Of a stretch of DNA of 64,000 bases, positions 46,217-56,600 are shown piece by piece. This DNA comes from CAZSNT01 sp964607765 (GTDB taxonomy: Bacteria; Verrucomicrobiota; Lentisphaeria; Oligosphaerales; JABHEG01), in NCBI GenBank assembly GCA_964607765.1, contig CAZSNT010000035.1, positions 3,974 through 67,973 of the forward strand, given 5' to 3'. Made by a program: the position numbers and the translations under genes. Numbering within the stretch: position 1 is the stretch's first letter; each line of letters starts with the position of its first letter. The notes under the pieces are model-generated. The model saw only the letters and a program-made list of their open reading frames with translations. It was not told the DNA's origin and made no database searches.

Positions 46217-46265
46217 TGTCCTGGGAAAGGTGGCGGAGAACTCAACTGGAATCAAAGGAATGACG

Positions 46266-47687
46266 ATGAGTGACAGCAGCAAACCCAACGTACTCATGAT
46301 CGTCGCAGATGATCAGCGCTTCGACACGATCGCGGCGCTCAACAACCCGGACATCATCACCCCCAATCTGGACCGGTTGGTGAGATCGGGGACGGCTTTC
46401 ACCAACGCCTATTTCATGGGCGGGACGATGCCCGCGGTGTGTTGCCCGAGTCGCGGCATGATGCTGTCCGGGCGGTATCTCTACAACCTCAAGGACTCAG
46501 GGAGAGAGATCCCCGCGACCGACGTCTCGCTGCCGGAAACGCTGACCAGGGCAGGCTACGACACCATCGCCGTCGGCAAGCAACACAACGGCCAGGCGTT
46601 CGTCAGACGCGCCTTCCATGAAGCTCGGCACGTCTTCAACAAGCCCTGGTGGGGGTACTACAACCACGGCGTCCATTTCGACATGCTCCGGGACAAGACC
46701 TGCGTGCCTCCCGAGCGCTGGTATCCGGAATATGAGATGAAGCACACGGACGAAGCGTACACGGACGCTGCGGTATCCTACCTCTGCCGGCGCGACAAGA
46801 CCAAGCCCTTCTTCATGCACCTGGCCTTCGTCCAGCCGCACGACCCCATCGAGGCGCCGGAGCGATTCCGCAACATGTATCCCCCCACGGGCGTAGACCT
46901 GCCGCCCAACTATCTCTCAGATCCCGTGTTCAACAACGGGTCGCTCTTCGTCCGCCGCATGCAGCAGTCCATTCGCGGCGAGGTCCTGGGCGAGGGAAAG
47001 ATCAATGTCAACTGGCGCCCTCTTGTCGAAGAAGAAATGCGCAACCATCTGGCCACCTACTATGCCATGGTCACGCATCTTGATCATCTCGTTGGTCGGG
47101 TCCTCAAGAAGCTGGAACACGACAATGAGCTGGAGAACACGATCGTCGTCTTTGTCGGCGACAACGGCATCGGCATGGGGCAACACGGGCATCTCCACAA
47201 GCAGACCGTCTACGACCACGACGTCCATGTGCCGCTTCTCTTCTGCGGCCCCGGCATTCCCAAGGGCGAACAGCGGGATACCCTCTGCTACATCGGCAGC
47301 ATCTACCCGACCCTGTGCGACCTGCTCGGCGTCGGCATCCCGGGAACGGTCGACTTTCAAAGCATTCTGCCCTCGATCCAGAATCCCGCCGAAAAGGCCC
47401 TGGAGCGTCTCTACTTTGCCCACAACGAGGTCCAACGGGCGGAGTTCGACGGTCGCTACAAACTGATCGAATACAACGTCGGCGCCGATGCGAACGCCGC
47501 AGGAGACTACCCCCCGCCTGGCCGCAAGACCCAGTTGTTCGACCACGCAGACGACCGCTGGGAGCTCCATGATCTGTCCGCCATGCCGGAGCACGGCCAG
47601 ACCATCGCCCGTCTGCGCCAACAGATGCTGGACGACAAAGCGCATTACAACGATCATCGGCCCTTCTGGGACGGCGTCGAGCTGTGA
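46266..47687 (+). CDS. Sulfatase (cytoplasmic or non-classically exported)
   Basis: 473 residues from the ATG at 46266, with AAAGGAA at 46254-46260 (ATG at 46260 is an alternative); the frame upstream to 46230 has no support. No signal peptide. Motifs are MIVADDQRFDT near the N-terminus, the formylglycine signature CCPSR at 59-63, VGKQHNGQAF in place of GKWHLG, FVQPHDPIEAP and FVGDNGIGMGQHG. It resembles sulfatases related to choline- and glycan-sulfatases, without a firm subgroup. Its first 20 residues closely match the stub at 51260, showing that a paralogue once lay there. Confidence 0.9.
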   Translation: MSDSSKPNVLMIVADDQRFDTIAALNNPDIITPNLDRLVRSGTAFTNAYFMGGTMPAVCCPSRGMMLSGRYLYNLKDSGREIPATDVSLPETLTRAGYDTIAVGKQHNGQAFVRRAFHEARHVFNKPWWGYYNHGVHFDMLRDKTCVPPERWYPEYEMKHTDEAYTDAAVSYLCRRDKTKPFFMHLAFVQPHDPIEAPERFRNMYPPTGVDLPPNYLSDPVFNNGSLFVRRMQQSIRGEVLGEGKINVNWRPLVEEEMRNHLATYYAMVTHLDHLVGRVLKKLEHDNELENTIVVFVGDNGIGMGQHGHLHKQTVYDHDVHVPLLFCGPGIPKGEQRDTLCYIGSIYPTLCDLLGVGIPGTVDFQSILPSIQNPAEKALERLYFAHNEVQRAEFDGRYKLIEYNVGADANAAGDYPPPGRKTQLFDHADDRWELHDLSAMPEHGQTIARLRQQMLDDKAHYNDHRPFWDGVEL

Positions 47688-47807
47688 GTGAAGCCCTCCC
47701 GGAGCAGGTTTCGCGGAGACCGCAATGACGTCAACTGAGCACAACAAAAACTCCATCTGTAGGCCGCGGAACTGGTTCGTCAATCACTGAAGAAGGGCGC
47801 CGTCGCC

Positions 47808-49706
47808 ATGTGGACACGTTTGACCACCGTCGGGATTCTGATCATGCTTTCTCTATCTGACATCGCCAATGCGGAATCTGCCTCCGTTCGCATGAAATGG
47901 GACGACTTCCTCTACATCGACATGGCAGAGGAAGCCGACCCCGTCCGTTTCCCACTGCCTCCAGGCATTACGGCGGAGACCATTGAGCGGGTGGAGATTC
48001 ACGAGGCAGCCCGCCCGGCGGTCCATCGCGTAGAGGGCGCCGAGTTGGTGATCGAGCCGTGCGGCGTATGGGAGAATGACCTGAACCTGATTGAACTGAC
48101 CACTAGGGCTGGAGAGCGTCGCGACTTCTTCGTGTGCCGCTACCGAGGCAATGCAAACAAGGTCCACGCCGAGGATCGCGAAAGACGCATCGCTTTCGCG
48201 AGACGAGAGGCCATCCTGAAAGGGTTGCAGGAAACGGTTGACGCCGGCTACACCGAGGATCCGCGAGCTTGCGTCACATTCGAACGCGAGGCCTTTACGG
48301 CGGGCTCTGTCAACGGGATATCTGTGAATGGCGTCGACATACCGGCGGCGCCCGTCCTCGAGCCGGGCCGACTGCGCATCACGCCGCCGGGGCAGTGGAA
48401 AGAGGGGCTGAATACCATCGTTGTGGACCTGGCTTCCGGTTCTTCCTGTACCTACTACCTGACCCACTATACCGGCATTGTGCCTGTTGTTTACGACCAG
48501 CAGACCTGCACGGTCGGCGGCGACGCGTTCTATCCCCGGGCTATCTACACCGTGGGCGAGGATCAAATAGAAGAGGTGGCCGACCTGGGAATCAACCTTG
48601 TTCACAATTACGGCCTCGCCAAGCCTGCTCCAGAAAAGACTCGGCGGTATTTCGATGCCGCTCAGCGCCATCACGTACGGGTCTTCTGCCACATTGCCTG
48701 CGACGCAATGCGGAAGGGAGACATCCACGCGTTTGTTGAGAAGATCGCGGCTTTCATGAACCATCCGGCGCTTTTCGGCTGGTACGTCTGGGATGAGCCT
48801 CACCCGGCAGACTTCTCCTCCGCCTATTGGGAGTTCTTCACGCACATCCTGCGCCGTGTCGACCCCTTTCATCCACAGATCAGTTCGCACTGGTACGTCA
48901 AGCACTATGCCGACTCCGGCGGCATGGACATGCGGCAGATCTATCACGGCAGCGCTTCCGCGGCTGCCGCCATGCTGCAGCGCTACGAGCGGAACATGCG
49001 GCGGTACGAGAAAATGTCCTGGGTTGCGATCCTGAATACGCACGAGGGGTTTTGGCCCCGCGGCATGCTTCCCTATTCGGCAACATGGCTCTCGAAGACG
49101 TTCAGCGGCTCACCGCAGCCTGAAGCGGAGGTCCTTGCCTTCCGTCAGGCCCATGTGGACCTGGTCAACGCCAGCATCGAGGCCCCCCCGTTCCCGCCCC
49201 CGCCAGGCCTCCCTCTGACCCGGCATCAGATTCGCGGCCAGGCTCTGTCGGCCATCGCCTATGGGTCCAACGGTCTCTTCTACTGGCCCTACATCGTCGG
49301 CAAACAGTCCGTCGACTATGGATGGTATACGCTCTTCAATCAGCCGAAGTCCCGGGGCTATTTCGAGGAGTTGATGAATGACCTGAGGCGCCTCGGACCT
49401 TTCGTCTACGACCCGACCAGCAACAGTGTCACCTGGCGTACGGACGGTTTCTTCTTCCGGCAAAAACGGGTGGGCAACAATGCGATGATCATCGCGGTGA
49501 ACGAGAATCCGCACGATCATCGGTTTGCCACTCACGTGCATGCCTACGATGATTTGAGGCCGGGAGGAACGCTGCAGGTTTTCAATGAGCCCGGGATCAC
49601 GGCGATTTCGCTGAAGCAACTTGCTCTGCAAGACTCCCTGCGGAAAGACGAAGCCCGAGTCTACCTGTTCAAGCCAACATCAAGTGAGGATCGTGATGGA
49701 AAGTAG
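47808..49706 (+). CDS. Exported TIM-barrel protein, putative glycoside hydrolase of unassigned family
   Basis: 632 residues with a signal peptide (about 1-22). Two beta-sandwich-like segments (about 25-110 and 150-225) precede a barrel (about 230-560). It starts FYPRAIYTVGEDQIEEVADL, contains a strand ending FGWYVWDEPHP near 325 and continues with IRGQALSAIAYGSNGLFYWP. The Glu in WDEP is in the place of a catalytic acid of clan GH-A enzymes; a second carboxylate could not be assigned. A small beta-domain closes the protein. I do not recognise the family. The context between sulfatases suggests it cuts the same polymer. The next sulfatase starts inside its last codons. Confidence 0.6.
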   Translation: MWTRLTTVGILIMLSLSDIANAESASVRMKWDDFLYIDMAEEADPVRFPLPPGITAETIERVEIHEAARPAVHRVEGAELVIEPCGVWENDLNLIELTTRAGERRDFFVCRYRGNANKVHAEDRERRIAFARREAILKGLQETVDAGYTEDPRACVTFEREAFTAGSVNGISVNGVDIPAAPVLEPGRLRITPPGQWKEGLNTIVVDLASGSSCTYYLTHYTGIVPVVYDQQTCTVGGDAFYPRAIYTVGEDQIEEVADLGINLVHNYGLAKPAPEKTRRYFDAAQRHHVRVFCHIACDAMRKGDIHAFVEKIAAFMNHPALFGWYVWDEPHPADFSSAYWEFFTHILRRVDPFHPQISSHWYVKHYADSGGMDMRQIYHGSASAAAAMLQRYERNMRRYEKMSWVAILNTHEGFWPRGMLPYSATWLSKTFSGSPQPEAEVLAFRQAHVDLVNASIEAPPFPPPPGLPLTRHQIRGQALSAIAYGSNGLFYWPYIVGKQSVDYGWYTLFNQPKSRGYFEELMNDLRRLGPFVYDPTSNSVTWRTDGFFFRQKRVGNNAMIIAVNENPHDHRFATHVHAYDDLRPGGTLQVFNEPGITAISLKQLALQDSLRKDEARVYLFKPTSSEDRDGK

Positions 49707-51165
49707 AAACGAGAGTAGTCGGCCTTCCCCTGAAGGGGCGTCGGGTGAAAAGCCCAACATTGTCCTCATCCTGACAGACGACCTGGGCTACGGGGATGTC
49801 CGCTGCTACCACCCCGGCTCTCTGGTCCCCACGCCGAGCATCGACCGGCTGGCCGCCGAAGGCATGTCGTTCATGAATGCCCACACGTCCTCGTCTGTCT
49901 GCACACCGACGCGCTACTCCCTGTTGACGGGCCGGTACTGCTGGCGCACCAGGCTCAAAGAAGCCGTCCTGTTCTACTACGAACAGCCGTTGATCGAGCA
50001 GGGGCGCATGACCATCGGCTCGCTCCTGAAACAGGCGGGATACCACACCGGGTATGTGGGCAAATGGCATCTTGGGCTTGACTGGGCCACGCTGGACGGC
50101 AACCCGGTCTACCCGCCGGAGCACATCCCGGGATCCAAAGCGCAAGACGCGAGCTGCGAGAAGAGGATCGATTTCGACAAGCCCATAGCCGGCGGCCCCG
50201 CGGACCTTGGCTTCGACTACTTCTTCGGTACGTCGGACTGTTCCACGTGTCAGCCCCCCTATGCGTTCATTGAGAACCGGCAGTTCTACCAGAAACCGAC
50301 AGAATACAGAGGGGGAGATTGCATCCGCCCAGGGATGATGGCCAGCGACTGGAATGACGCGGACGTCGACGTCCATTTCGCGGAGAAGTCGCGGGAGTTC
50401 CTCGACAACCACAAAGAGAGCCAACCGGACACTCCGTTCTTCCTCACGCTCGCGACGTCTGCCGTCCACGTGCCGTTTACGCCTCCTGCCTTCATCAAGG
50501 AGAAGACAACGGACTACGGACGCATGATCTGTACAGTCGACTGGGTGGTCAACCAGGTAATGGAAGCACTGGAGGCCCATGGGTACGCCGAGAATACCAT
50601 GATCATATTCACCAGTGACAACGGGCCGATCACGACGGAATCTGCCGGCAGGTACCGAGGGACGAAATGGCGGATCTATGATGGCGGTTTCCGGGTCCCG
50701 TTCATTGTCCGCTGGCCAGGCAAGGTCATCCCCGGGACTGTTTCCCAGCAGACGCTCTGCCTCACCGACATGCTGGCCACGTTTGCTGCATTGACGCAGC
50801 AGCCTCTCCCGCAGGACGCCGGCGAAGACAGCTTCGACATGCTCCCGGCATTCCTCGACCCCGAGCTCGAGTCCCCCATTCGCAATCTCACGATCCATCA
50901 GTCGGTCGACGGGACCTACACCCTCAAGAGTGGCGACTGGAAGATCATCTTTGGCGACACGGATGGCAGAATCAGCGACAGGGAGCATCGGCTTTACAAC
51001 GTCGTCACCGGGAATGCGGGGCAGCTGTTCAACATTGCGGCAGATCCTGAGGAGACATGCGATGTCTGGTCGGAGTACCCGGAAGTCGTCGCTCGGCTCA
51101 CCCGAGAGTTCGAGGGGCATCGGGCCTCGACGGGAACTGCCCTGACCGAGCGTGGGCGACAATGA
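49696..51165 (+). CDS. Sulfatase
   Basis: 489 residues from the ATG at 49696, preceded by GTGAGGA at 49684, overlapping the previous gene by 11 bases. The open frame upstream to 49621 is unsupported. No signal peptide. Motifs are LTDDLGYGDVRCYHPGS, CTPTR at 69-73, VGKWHLGLDW, LATSAVHVPF and FTSDNGPITTE. A long insertion after GKWHLG (PEHIPGSKAQDASCEKRIDF) is seen in some arylsulfatase A-like bacterial enzymes. Sulfate position unknown. The stop is followed by 94 bases without a gene and then the stub of another sulfatase. Confidence 0.92.
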   Translation: MESRNESSRPSPEGASGEKPNIVLILTDDLGYGDVRCYHPGSLVPTPSIDRLAAEGMSFMNAHTSSSVCTPTRYSLLTGRYCWRTRLKEAVLFYYEQPLIEQGRMTIGSLLKQAGYHTGYVGKWHLGLDWATLDGNPVYPPEHIPGSKAQDASCEKRIDFDKPIAGGPADLGFDYFFGTSDCSTCQPPYAFIENRQFYQKPTEYRGGDCIRPGMMASDWNDADVDVHFAEKSREFLDNHKESQPDTPFFLTLATSAVHVPFTPPAFIKEKTTDYGRMICTVDWVVNQVMEALEAHGYAENTMIIFTSDNGPITTESAGRYRGTKWRIYDGGFRVPFIVRWPGKVIPGTVSQQTLCLTDMLATFAALTQQPLPQDAGEDSFDMLPAFLDPELESPIRNLTIHQSVDGTYTLKSGDWKIIFGDTDGRISDREHRLYNVVTGNAGQLFNIAADPEETCDVWSEYPEVVARLTREFEGHRASTGTALTERGRQ

Positions 51166-51259
51166 CGAGGTTGATGAGATGATCTCCCAAAGGAGCTTCT
51201 GCCGGCCACGCTGGGCAGGTTTGGCCGCTGGCCTTCCGGGCGCCGATGAAGGAACGACT

Positions 51260-51337
51260 ATGAGCAGAAACGACAAGCCCCACGGACTCATGATCGCTGC
51301 GGATCATCAGCGCTTCGACACAGATCCCAATTGCTGA
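51260..51337 (+). pseudogene. 5' stub of a second sulfatase gene
   Basis: From the ATG at 51260, 25 codons read MSRNDKPHGLMIAADHQRFD and then TDPNC before TGA. The first 21 match the N-terminus of the sulfatase at 46266 (MSDSSKPNVLMIVADDQRFD). The second metal-binding Asp of the ADD motif is changed to His. After codon 21 the homology ends and the leader of the PL6-like gene begins. This is a decayed remnant and not an active enzyme. Confidence 0.78.
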
Positions 51338-51355
51338 CAACTACAGGAGAGCAGT

Positions 51356-53662
51356 GTGAAGAACATCGCGTCGGTACTGATGGTGGCGGCATGTGCCCAG
51401 ATCTGCCGAGGGGCGGAAGTGGAGGTGAGCGATGCGGCGGGACTGGTGCGTGCCGTCGGCCACGCCCAGCCGGGGGATCACATTGTCCTGGCAGACGGCG
51501 AGTATCGCGATGTTGTGCTGGATGTCGTGAAGCCCGGGGCCGCCGAGGCCCCGATCACGATCGCCGCGGCGAACGCAGGCAAGGCTGTCGTTGTCGGGAA
51601 GACGAGATTACGGTTTGCCTACGGAGCGGATCACTGGATCGTCAAAGGAATCTCATTTGGCAGAACGGCGGGCGGCGAGAAAAAGACCGCGGCGCTGGAG
51701 CTCTCTTCCAGCCATGTCCGTATCTCCGAGTGTTCGTTCTTTTCAGATGGTGTGAGTCGTGGGGAAACGCTGGTCTTTCTGGAGATTCTCGGCGGGGGCA
51801 TGAAAGCGCCCAGGTACATCCGGGTTGACCATTGCAGTTTTGTCTACACGGGCGCCCCCCCCAGCGTGAAAAGGGGCGTGCAACTCATTCGGATCGAGAC
51901 CCGGGAGAAGTTCCCCTATGATTTCGAGTTCACGTTGGACAAGTTCGAAGACCCCGAGGTCCTGGCGAACTTGAGAACGCCCTGCTATATCCGCTTCGAT
52001 CACAATTACATCGCCCAGGCGCCTCATAGTGGCGTTACCGACATACGTCATCGCAATGACCCGGCGGACATCGAGTTCGGTCTGATTGCCAAGATCCTCG
52101 AGGTCCCCCTTGAGACGTTCCCGGCGGACATGAGAGGCCCGTTCTTCACCAGCGGGGCGTTGCTCTTTGACTCGAACCTATTTGAGGGCGGGTCCATCTA
52201 TGAGCACTCCACCGAAAATGTCTATCTGAACAACACCTTTCTTAACCGTCCCGGCAGGATTGGCATGGCGACGCACTTCATGCACAATTTCTGGGTGGGC
52301 GCAGAGCGGCGGAACTCGGGATTGGTCGCCTCTGGAGAAGGGGCGTATGTCGGGAACTACTTCCAGATCGGGGGGAGCCCGGAGAGTCCTGCCGGCGGGA
52401 TGCGCCTTCTAGCCGGTTCGGAAGCGGACCCGGAGAACTTCCGCCAAGTCGACCATCACGGCGGGGCGCATCATCTCCACGACGGGGTTGTGGCAAACAA
52501 CGTCTTTGATGTCATTGGCGAGGTGGAGTCGATCTTCCCTTCGGATCCCATTCGCCGCAGGCCGCTCAATTCCATACGGGCGAACAAGCTGGACGACAAC
52601 TACCGCAATCCGGAACTGTATACCATGCCGACACGAAACCACATCTCGGGGAACCTCGTGTACAAGAACGGCGATGTAGGGCAGGTCAGTCTCTTCGGGA
52701 GAGCCTACAAGCAGCTTTTTGCCCGGAACACCTGGACCAACAACTTCTGTAACGAGGTCGCGTCGGGGAGCCTGAACGAGCAAAAGGCCCGTGCCTGGGA
52801 CGAAACGGACTATGGAGAAGAGCGCGTCTCAGACCGTTTCGACCTAGCCCTGGCGGGCTTCAAGAAGATCGACAGTGGGGCCCTTGAGCGCGATGAGCAC
52901 GGACTGCTGAAGTTCGAGAAACTGCCGGTGGCCGCGCCGGTGCCGAACCATGTCGGTTTCCCGGTCGACATGAAGGCCTATGCGAACAAGCAGGTGAAAC
53001 TGCTGCCCCCCGGAGAGCGTCCGTACGGGGCCCGGGACTTCGACCTGGGCGACCTGGGAGATACGCTTCCGCTTTCCCGTCCACTGGGGAGGAAAGACGT
53101 CGGGCCGAAGTGGCAGGATTGCGGTGCTTTGCTGGGTCAGGCCGGAACTGTCGCAGCCACGGGCTCCGAGAGAAGAGGCCGGCGGCGGAAGAAGTCCCTC
53201 AGAGGCATTCCCAGTCCCTGCGAAAAAGCTCCCATCTCCGATCAATACCTGGTGAAGTGGTTCAGCGGGGATCTCGATGCCGCTGAGTACTTCACGCATG
53301 CCAATCTCCGCTGGCAGGTCGGTCGTGGCCCTCTGGATATGAAGAACGCCGGGATTGAGGGGATCATTGTCCACTCGGTGATCTACAGGAGATTCCAGGA
53401 CGCGAAGACGGAAGAAGAGAAACTGAGGTCGGCGCGGAAGCTCTTCGAGTTCAGGATGAGCCGCACCGATCTCATCAAGCTCGTGTACGACGAGTTGAGC
53501 GAAGAGGATCAACAGAAGATCATCAGGCATTTCTGCAGCATGATCGAAGCCTATCTTGCCGGAGAAGCGGTAGAAGGGCATCCCTTCCTTGCTCCGTACA
53601 GGGCCGGCAATGCCTCTGAGCCCTCCCGCAGCGCCCCGTCCGCGAGGAGACAACGACAATGA
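51356..53662 (+). CDS. PL6-like beta-helix protein (alginate lyase/chondroitinase B family), catalytic pair not seen
   Basis: 768 residues from GTG at 51356, with AGGAGA at 51344. Signal peptide about 1-19. Residues 22-600 form a right-handed parallel beta-helix with PL6-type opening (AVGHAQPGDHIVLADGEY) and repeated asparagine ladders. In PL6 enzymes the catalytic Lys lies in an IIS-x-KS strand and the Arg in LTLRHG. Here the aligned segments near residues 279-305 read SIYEHS and IGMATH, so both are changed. About 130 C-terminal residues (from about 635) are helical and acidic and match no domain I know. Dermatan or alginate lyase activity is therefore uncertain; a binding or divergent lyase role is possible. 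The stop overlaps the start of lyase 5. Confidence 0.7.
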   Translation: MKNIASVLMVAACAQICRGAEVEVSDAAGLVRAVGHAQPGDHIVLADGEYRDVVLDVVKPGAAEAPITIAAANAGKAVVVGKTRLRFAYGADHWIVKGISFGRTAGGEKKTAALELSSSHVRISECSFFSDGVSRGETLVFLEILGGGMKAPRYIRVDHCSFVYTGAPPSVKRGVQLIRIETREKFPYDFEFTLDKFEDPEVLANLRTPCYIRFDHNYIAQAPHSGVTDIRHRNDPADIEFGLIAKILEVPLETFPADMRGPFFTSGALLFDSNLFEGGSIYEHSTENVYLNNTFLNRPGRIGMATHFMHNFWVGAERRNSGLVASGEGAYVGNYFQIGGSPESPAGGMRLLAGSEADPENFRQVDHHGGAHHLHDGVVANNVFDVIGEVESIFPSDPIRRRPLNSIRANKLDDNYRNPELYTMPTRNHISGNLVYKNGDVGQVSLFGRAYKQLFARNTWTNNFCNEVASGSLNEQKARAWDETDYGEERVSDRFDLALAGFKKIDSGALERDEHGLLKFEKLPVAAPVPNHVGFPVDMKAYANKQVKLLPPGERPYGARDFDLGDLGDTLPLSRPLGRKDVGPKWQDCGALLGQAGTVAATGSERRGRRRKKSLRGIPSPCEKAPISDQYLVKWFSGDLDAAEYFTHANLRWQVGRGPLDMKNAGIEGIIVHSVIYRRFQDAKTEEEKLRSARKLFEFRMSRTDLIKLVYDELSEEDQQKIIRHFCSMIEAYLAGEAVEGHPFLAPYRAGNASEPSRSAPSARRQRQ

Positions 53663-56600
53663 GCCCCCGCCCTCCGACTCAAGCCAATTGTACTAAAGCC
53701 CTCTCGTGTTTCAGTGGGAGTCTTATCATGTGTGTCTGCACCGCTCTGGCAGTTGGCCCGGCTCCGTTTGAGGTCCGCGCGCCGGATTTCCAGACTTACG
53801 ACTTCGGCGAAACCGTGCCTGCGGAGTTCGCAGTGGACGGCAAAGTGACTCTCGCCATCGACCGCGCCGTTTTTAAGGGGCAAGGGGGGAGCCTCAAGTG
53901 GTCTTGGGCAGAGCCAGGCGCCGCGCTGACCTTCCGGCATCCGGACGCGTTCAAGCGCCTGACCGGCCGCGCCCCCGACCCGATCGTCTACGAATGGATC
54001 ACGTTCACCAGGCTCAGCACATTCTCGCTCTGGGTCTACAACGACGCCCCGATCGAGGATGTGCTCTGGTTCGAGATCGGCGACGGGGCCCGCGTCGACT
54101 GCCGGTTTTGGATGTCCCTGAACTTCGCCGGCTGGCGCCCGCTCAAGGCGATGTATGGCCGCGACATCGAGCCACTCGGCGGGTTCCCCAACCAGGACAA
54201 CGCCGACACCCTCCGCATCCTCGCGCCCAAGTCTGCGGTGCAGGGCACGCTGCGATTCGACCTGTTCTGCCCGCGCAGCGAGCAGGACGTGCGTTTCGTG
54301 CGCGCCACGGACGAGGCCCCGTGGGTGCGTCCCCGTGATCGGGACGGGGCGTTCATCGATCCCGGCCAATACGTCAAAGGCCGCCACCACGACGGCCTCC
54401 CGAATCAAGCGCCCACGCTTGAGTTGGACCTGCCGGAGACACTGTCCGCAGAGCAGACCGCCGTGATCCGGCGCCTGCGCAGCACCTACCTGGCCCGGGC
54501 CGCGGCAGCGCCGAAACCCCGCGAGGTGACCGAGAAGACCGTGGCCGCCCTGCGCGCCAAGCACGCCGAGCACGGGTTCGTGCGCAGCCCCGACGGTACG
54601 GTGAGCGGCTCGGTCGGGCATCCCGGGCGGTTCTGGCGCGCAGCAAACGGCTTGACGGGTGTCTGGCACCAGGCCGCCGGGCAACCGGACGTTCAGGCTG
54701 AGCTGTGGAAGCTCTACCAGGATTACGTGGACTTGTGCATCCAGCAGGGCCACGGCGCCGGCTATGGTCTGCGCACGGCGTTCGTACGCCCGGTCCGACT
54801 CATGCGCGACGAGCTCGCCGCACACGGCCGCTGGCGACCGCTCCTCGACCGCCTCCGCGCAATCAACGGAATCGACGACCTCTACAACACGCGCACCCAA
54901 GCCAATGCCGACGTCTACAACACCATGCTCGCCGGGCGATTGAGTGTGGTTCTCCTCGAGTCCGACGACCGGGTTGTCCATCGCGACCTGCTCGCCCTGC
55001 GGCACTGGCTCGAACGCACGGCGCGCTACGGCGAGATCAAGCCCGACGGCTCGCTCTTCCACCACCGCCAGACCTACAGCGGCTACAACCTCCCCGCGAT
55101 CAGCCCCTGGGTCGACGCACTCCACGTCCTGCGCGACACCGAGTACTTCCCGCCGACCAGCCACCTCTATGCATATCGCACCGTCTACGCCATGCACTGG
55201 TACAGCTGCATCACCGACATGCCGCACACCCTCAGTGGCCGCTGGCGCAACAGCGGCAGGTTCCATTGGGGCCTGGCGCAGAACTGCCGGAAACTCGCGG
55301 AGATTGCAGAATGCAGATTGCAGATTGCAGAATGCAGATTGCCGGATGGGGGGCGCGGCCTTCCGCCAGGCGACGGCGTGCCGGATCACGGATTACGCTG
55401 CTCCTCAGTCGGCCCGTCCATGGGTCTGTCCTCCCGCCCACATTCCGCATTCTGCACTCTACATTCTGAATTCTGCATTCAACATTCTGCATTCAACCAG
55501 ATGGCGGCGATCTACCTCTACTATGCGCGCCATTTCGGTAAACAAGACGAGTGGACGAGGCGCTTCTCGGAGCTGGGCGTCGAGCCGGCCGACACCAACG
55601 GGCATCTGGCGCTGAACTACACCGTCGCGGCGATCCACCGGCGCGACGACTGGATGGTCTTCTTCCGCGGCCAGCGTCATCCGTTCTTCTCCACCGACAT
55701 GTACCCGTTCCAGGCAGGCAACACCATCGGCCGATACATCAACTTCGGCCATATGGCGATCTACTCCGCGGGCGAGCCCACGAGCACGGTCGGCAGCGGC
55801 TGGGGCCCGCCCAAAAATGCGCTGGGCGGCTTCAATCCGAACTTCTGGCCGGGCACAACCGCGCGGGAGATCCCGCTGGATGCACTGCGCTCGCCGTTCT
55901 CCGTCGAAGAAGCCATGACCGCCGAGACCTTCGCCGTCGGCACGCACCTCGACGGCAACGGCGTATTCGGCCTCAAACTGCAGGAAGACGAAGTGCACGA
56001 GATCGACCCGAGGCGCATTGGCCCGGTCAAGTACTGGCTGGGCGAAGCCGAATACCAGCGCCGTATCAAGGCGGCCATGATCGACACCAGCTTCCGAGCG
56101 CGCAAGTCCGTGTTCTGCTTCGACAACCGCATCGTCTGTCTCGGCAGCGGGATCCGGGCCGACGACCCTGACCACCGCGTGGCGACCACCTTGTTCCAGC
56201 ACCATCTGTCGGAGGATCGGAAAGGTGGGTTTCAGGTGTCAGGTGTCAGGTTTCCGGAAGGAGGTCAGGCAGCGTTTCCCTTGGAGACGCGGCTGGCCGG
56301 GGCGGAGGGCAGCTGGCTGATCGACAGCATCGGCAACGGCTACGTACTCCCCGCCGGGCACGCGCCTCTCGAGATCGTGCGCAAACACCAGAAGCTCCCC
56401 TACCACACGCACCGGAACGACCGCCAACCCGAGTTGAACCAGGAAATCGACCCGAACGAAGGCGACACCGAGCTTGCGCTGCTCGACCACGGCCCCGCCC
56501 CCGACGGCGCCAGCTACCACTACACCGTCCTCATCCGCACGACGCCCGACGAGTGCGCGGAGCTCGCGGCAGACCTGCGAGCCGCGCAACAAGCGCCATA

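Noticed and set aside
55303..55496. Insertion sequence
   Set aside because: There is no transposase frame and the ends are heptamer arrays; kept only as a repeat element.
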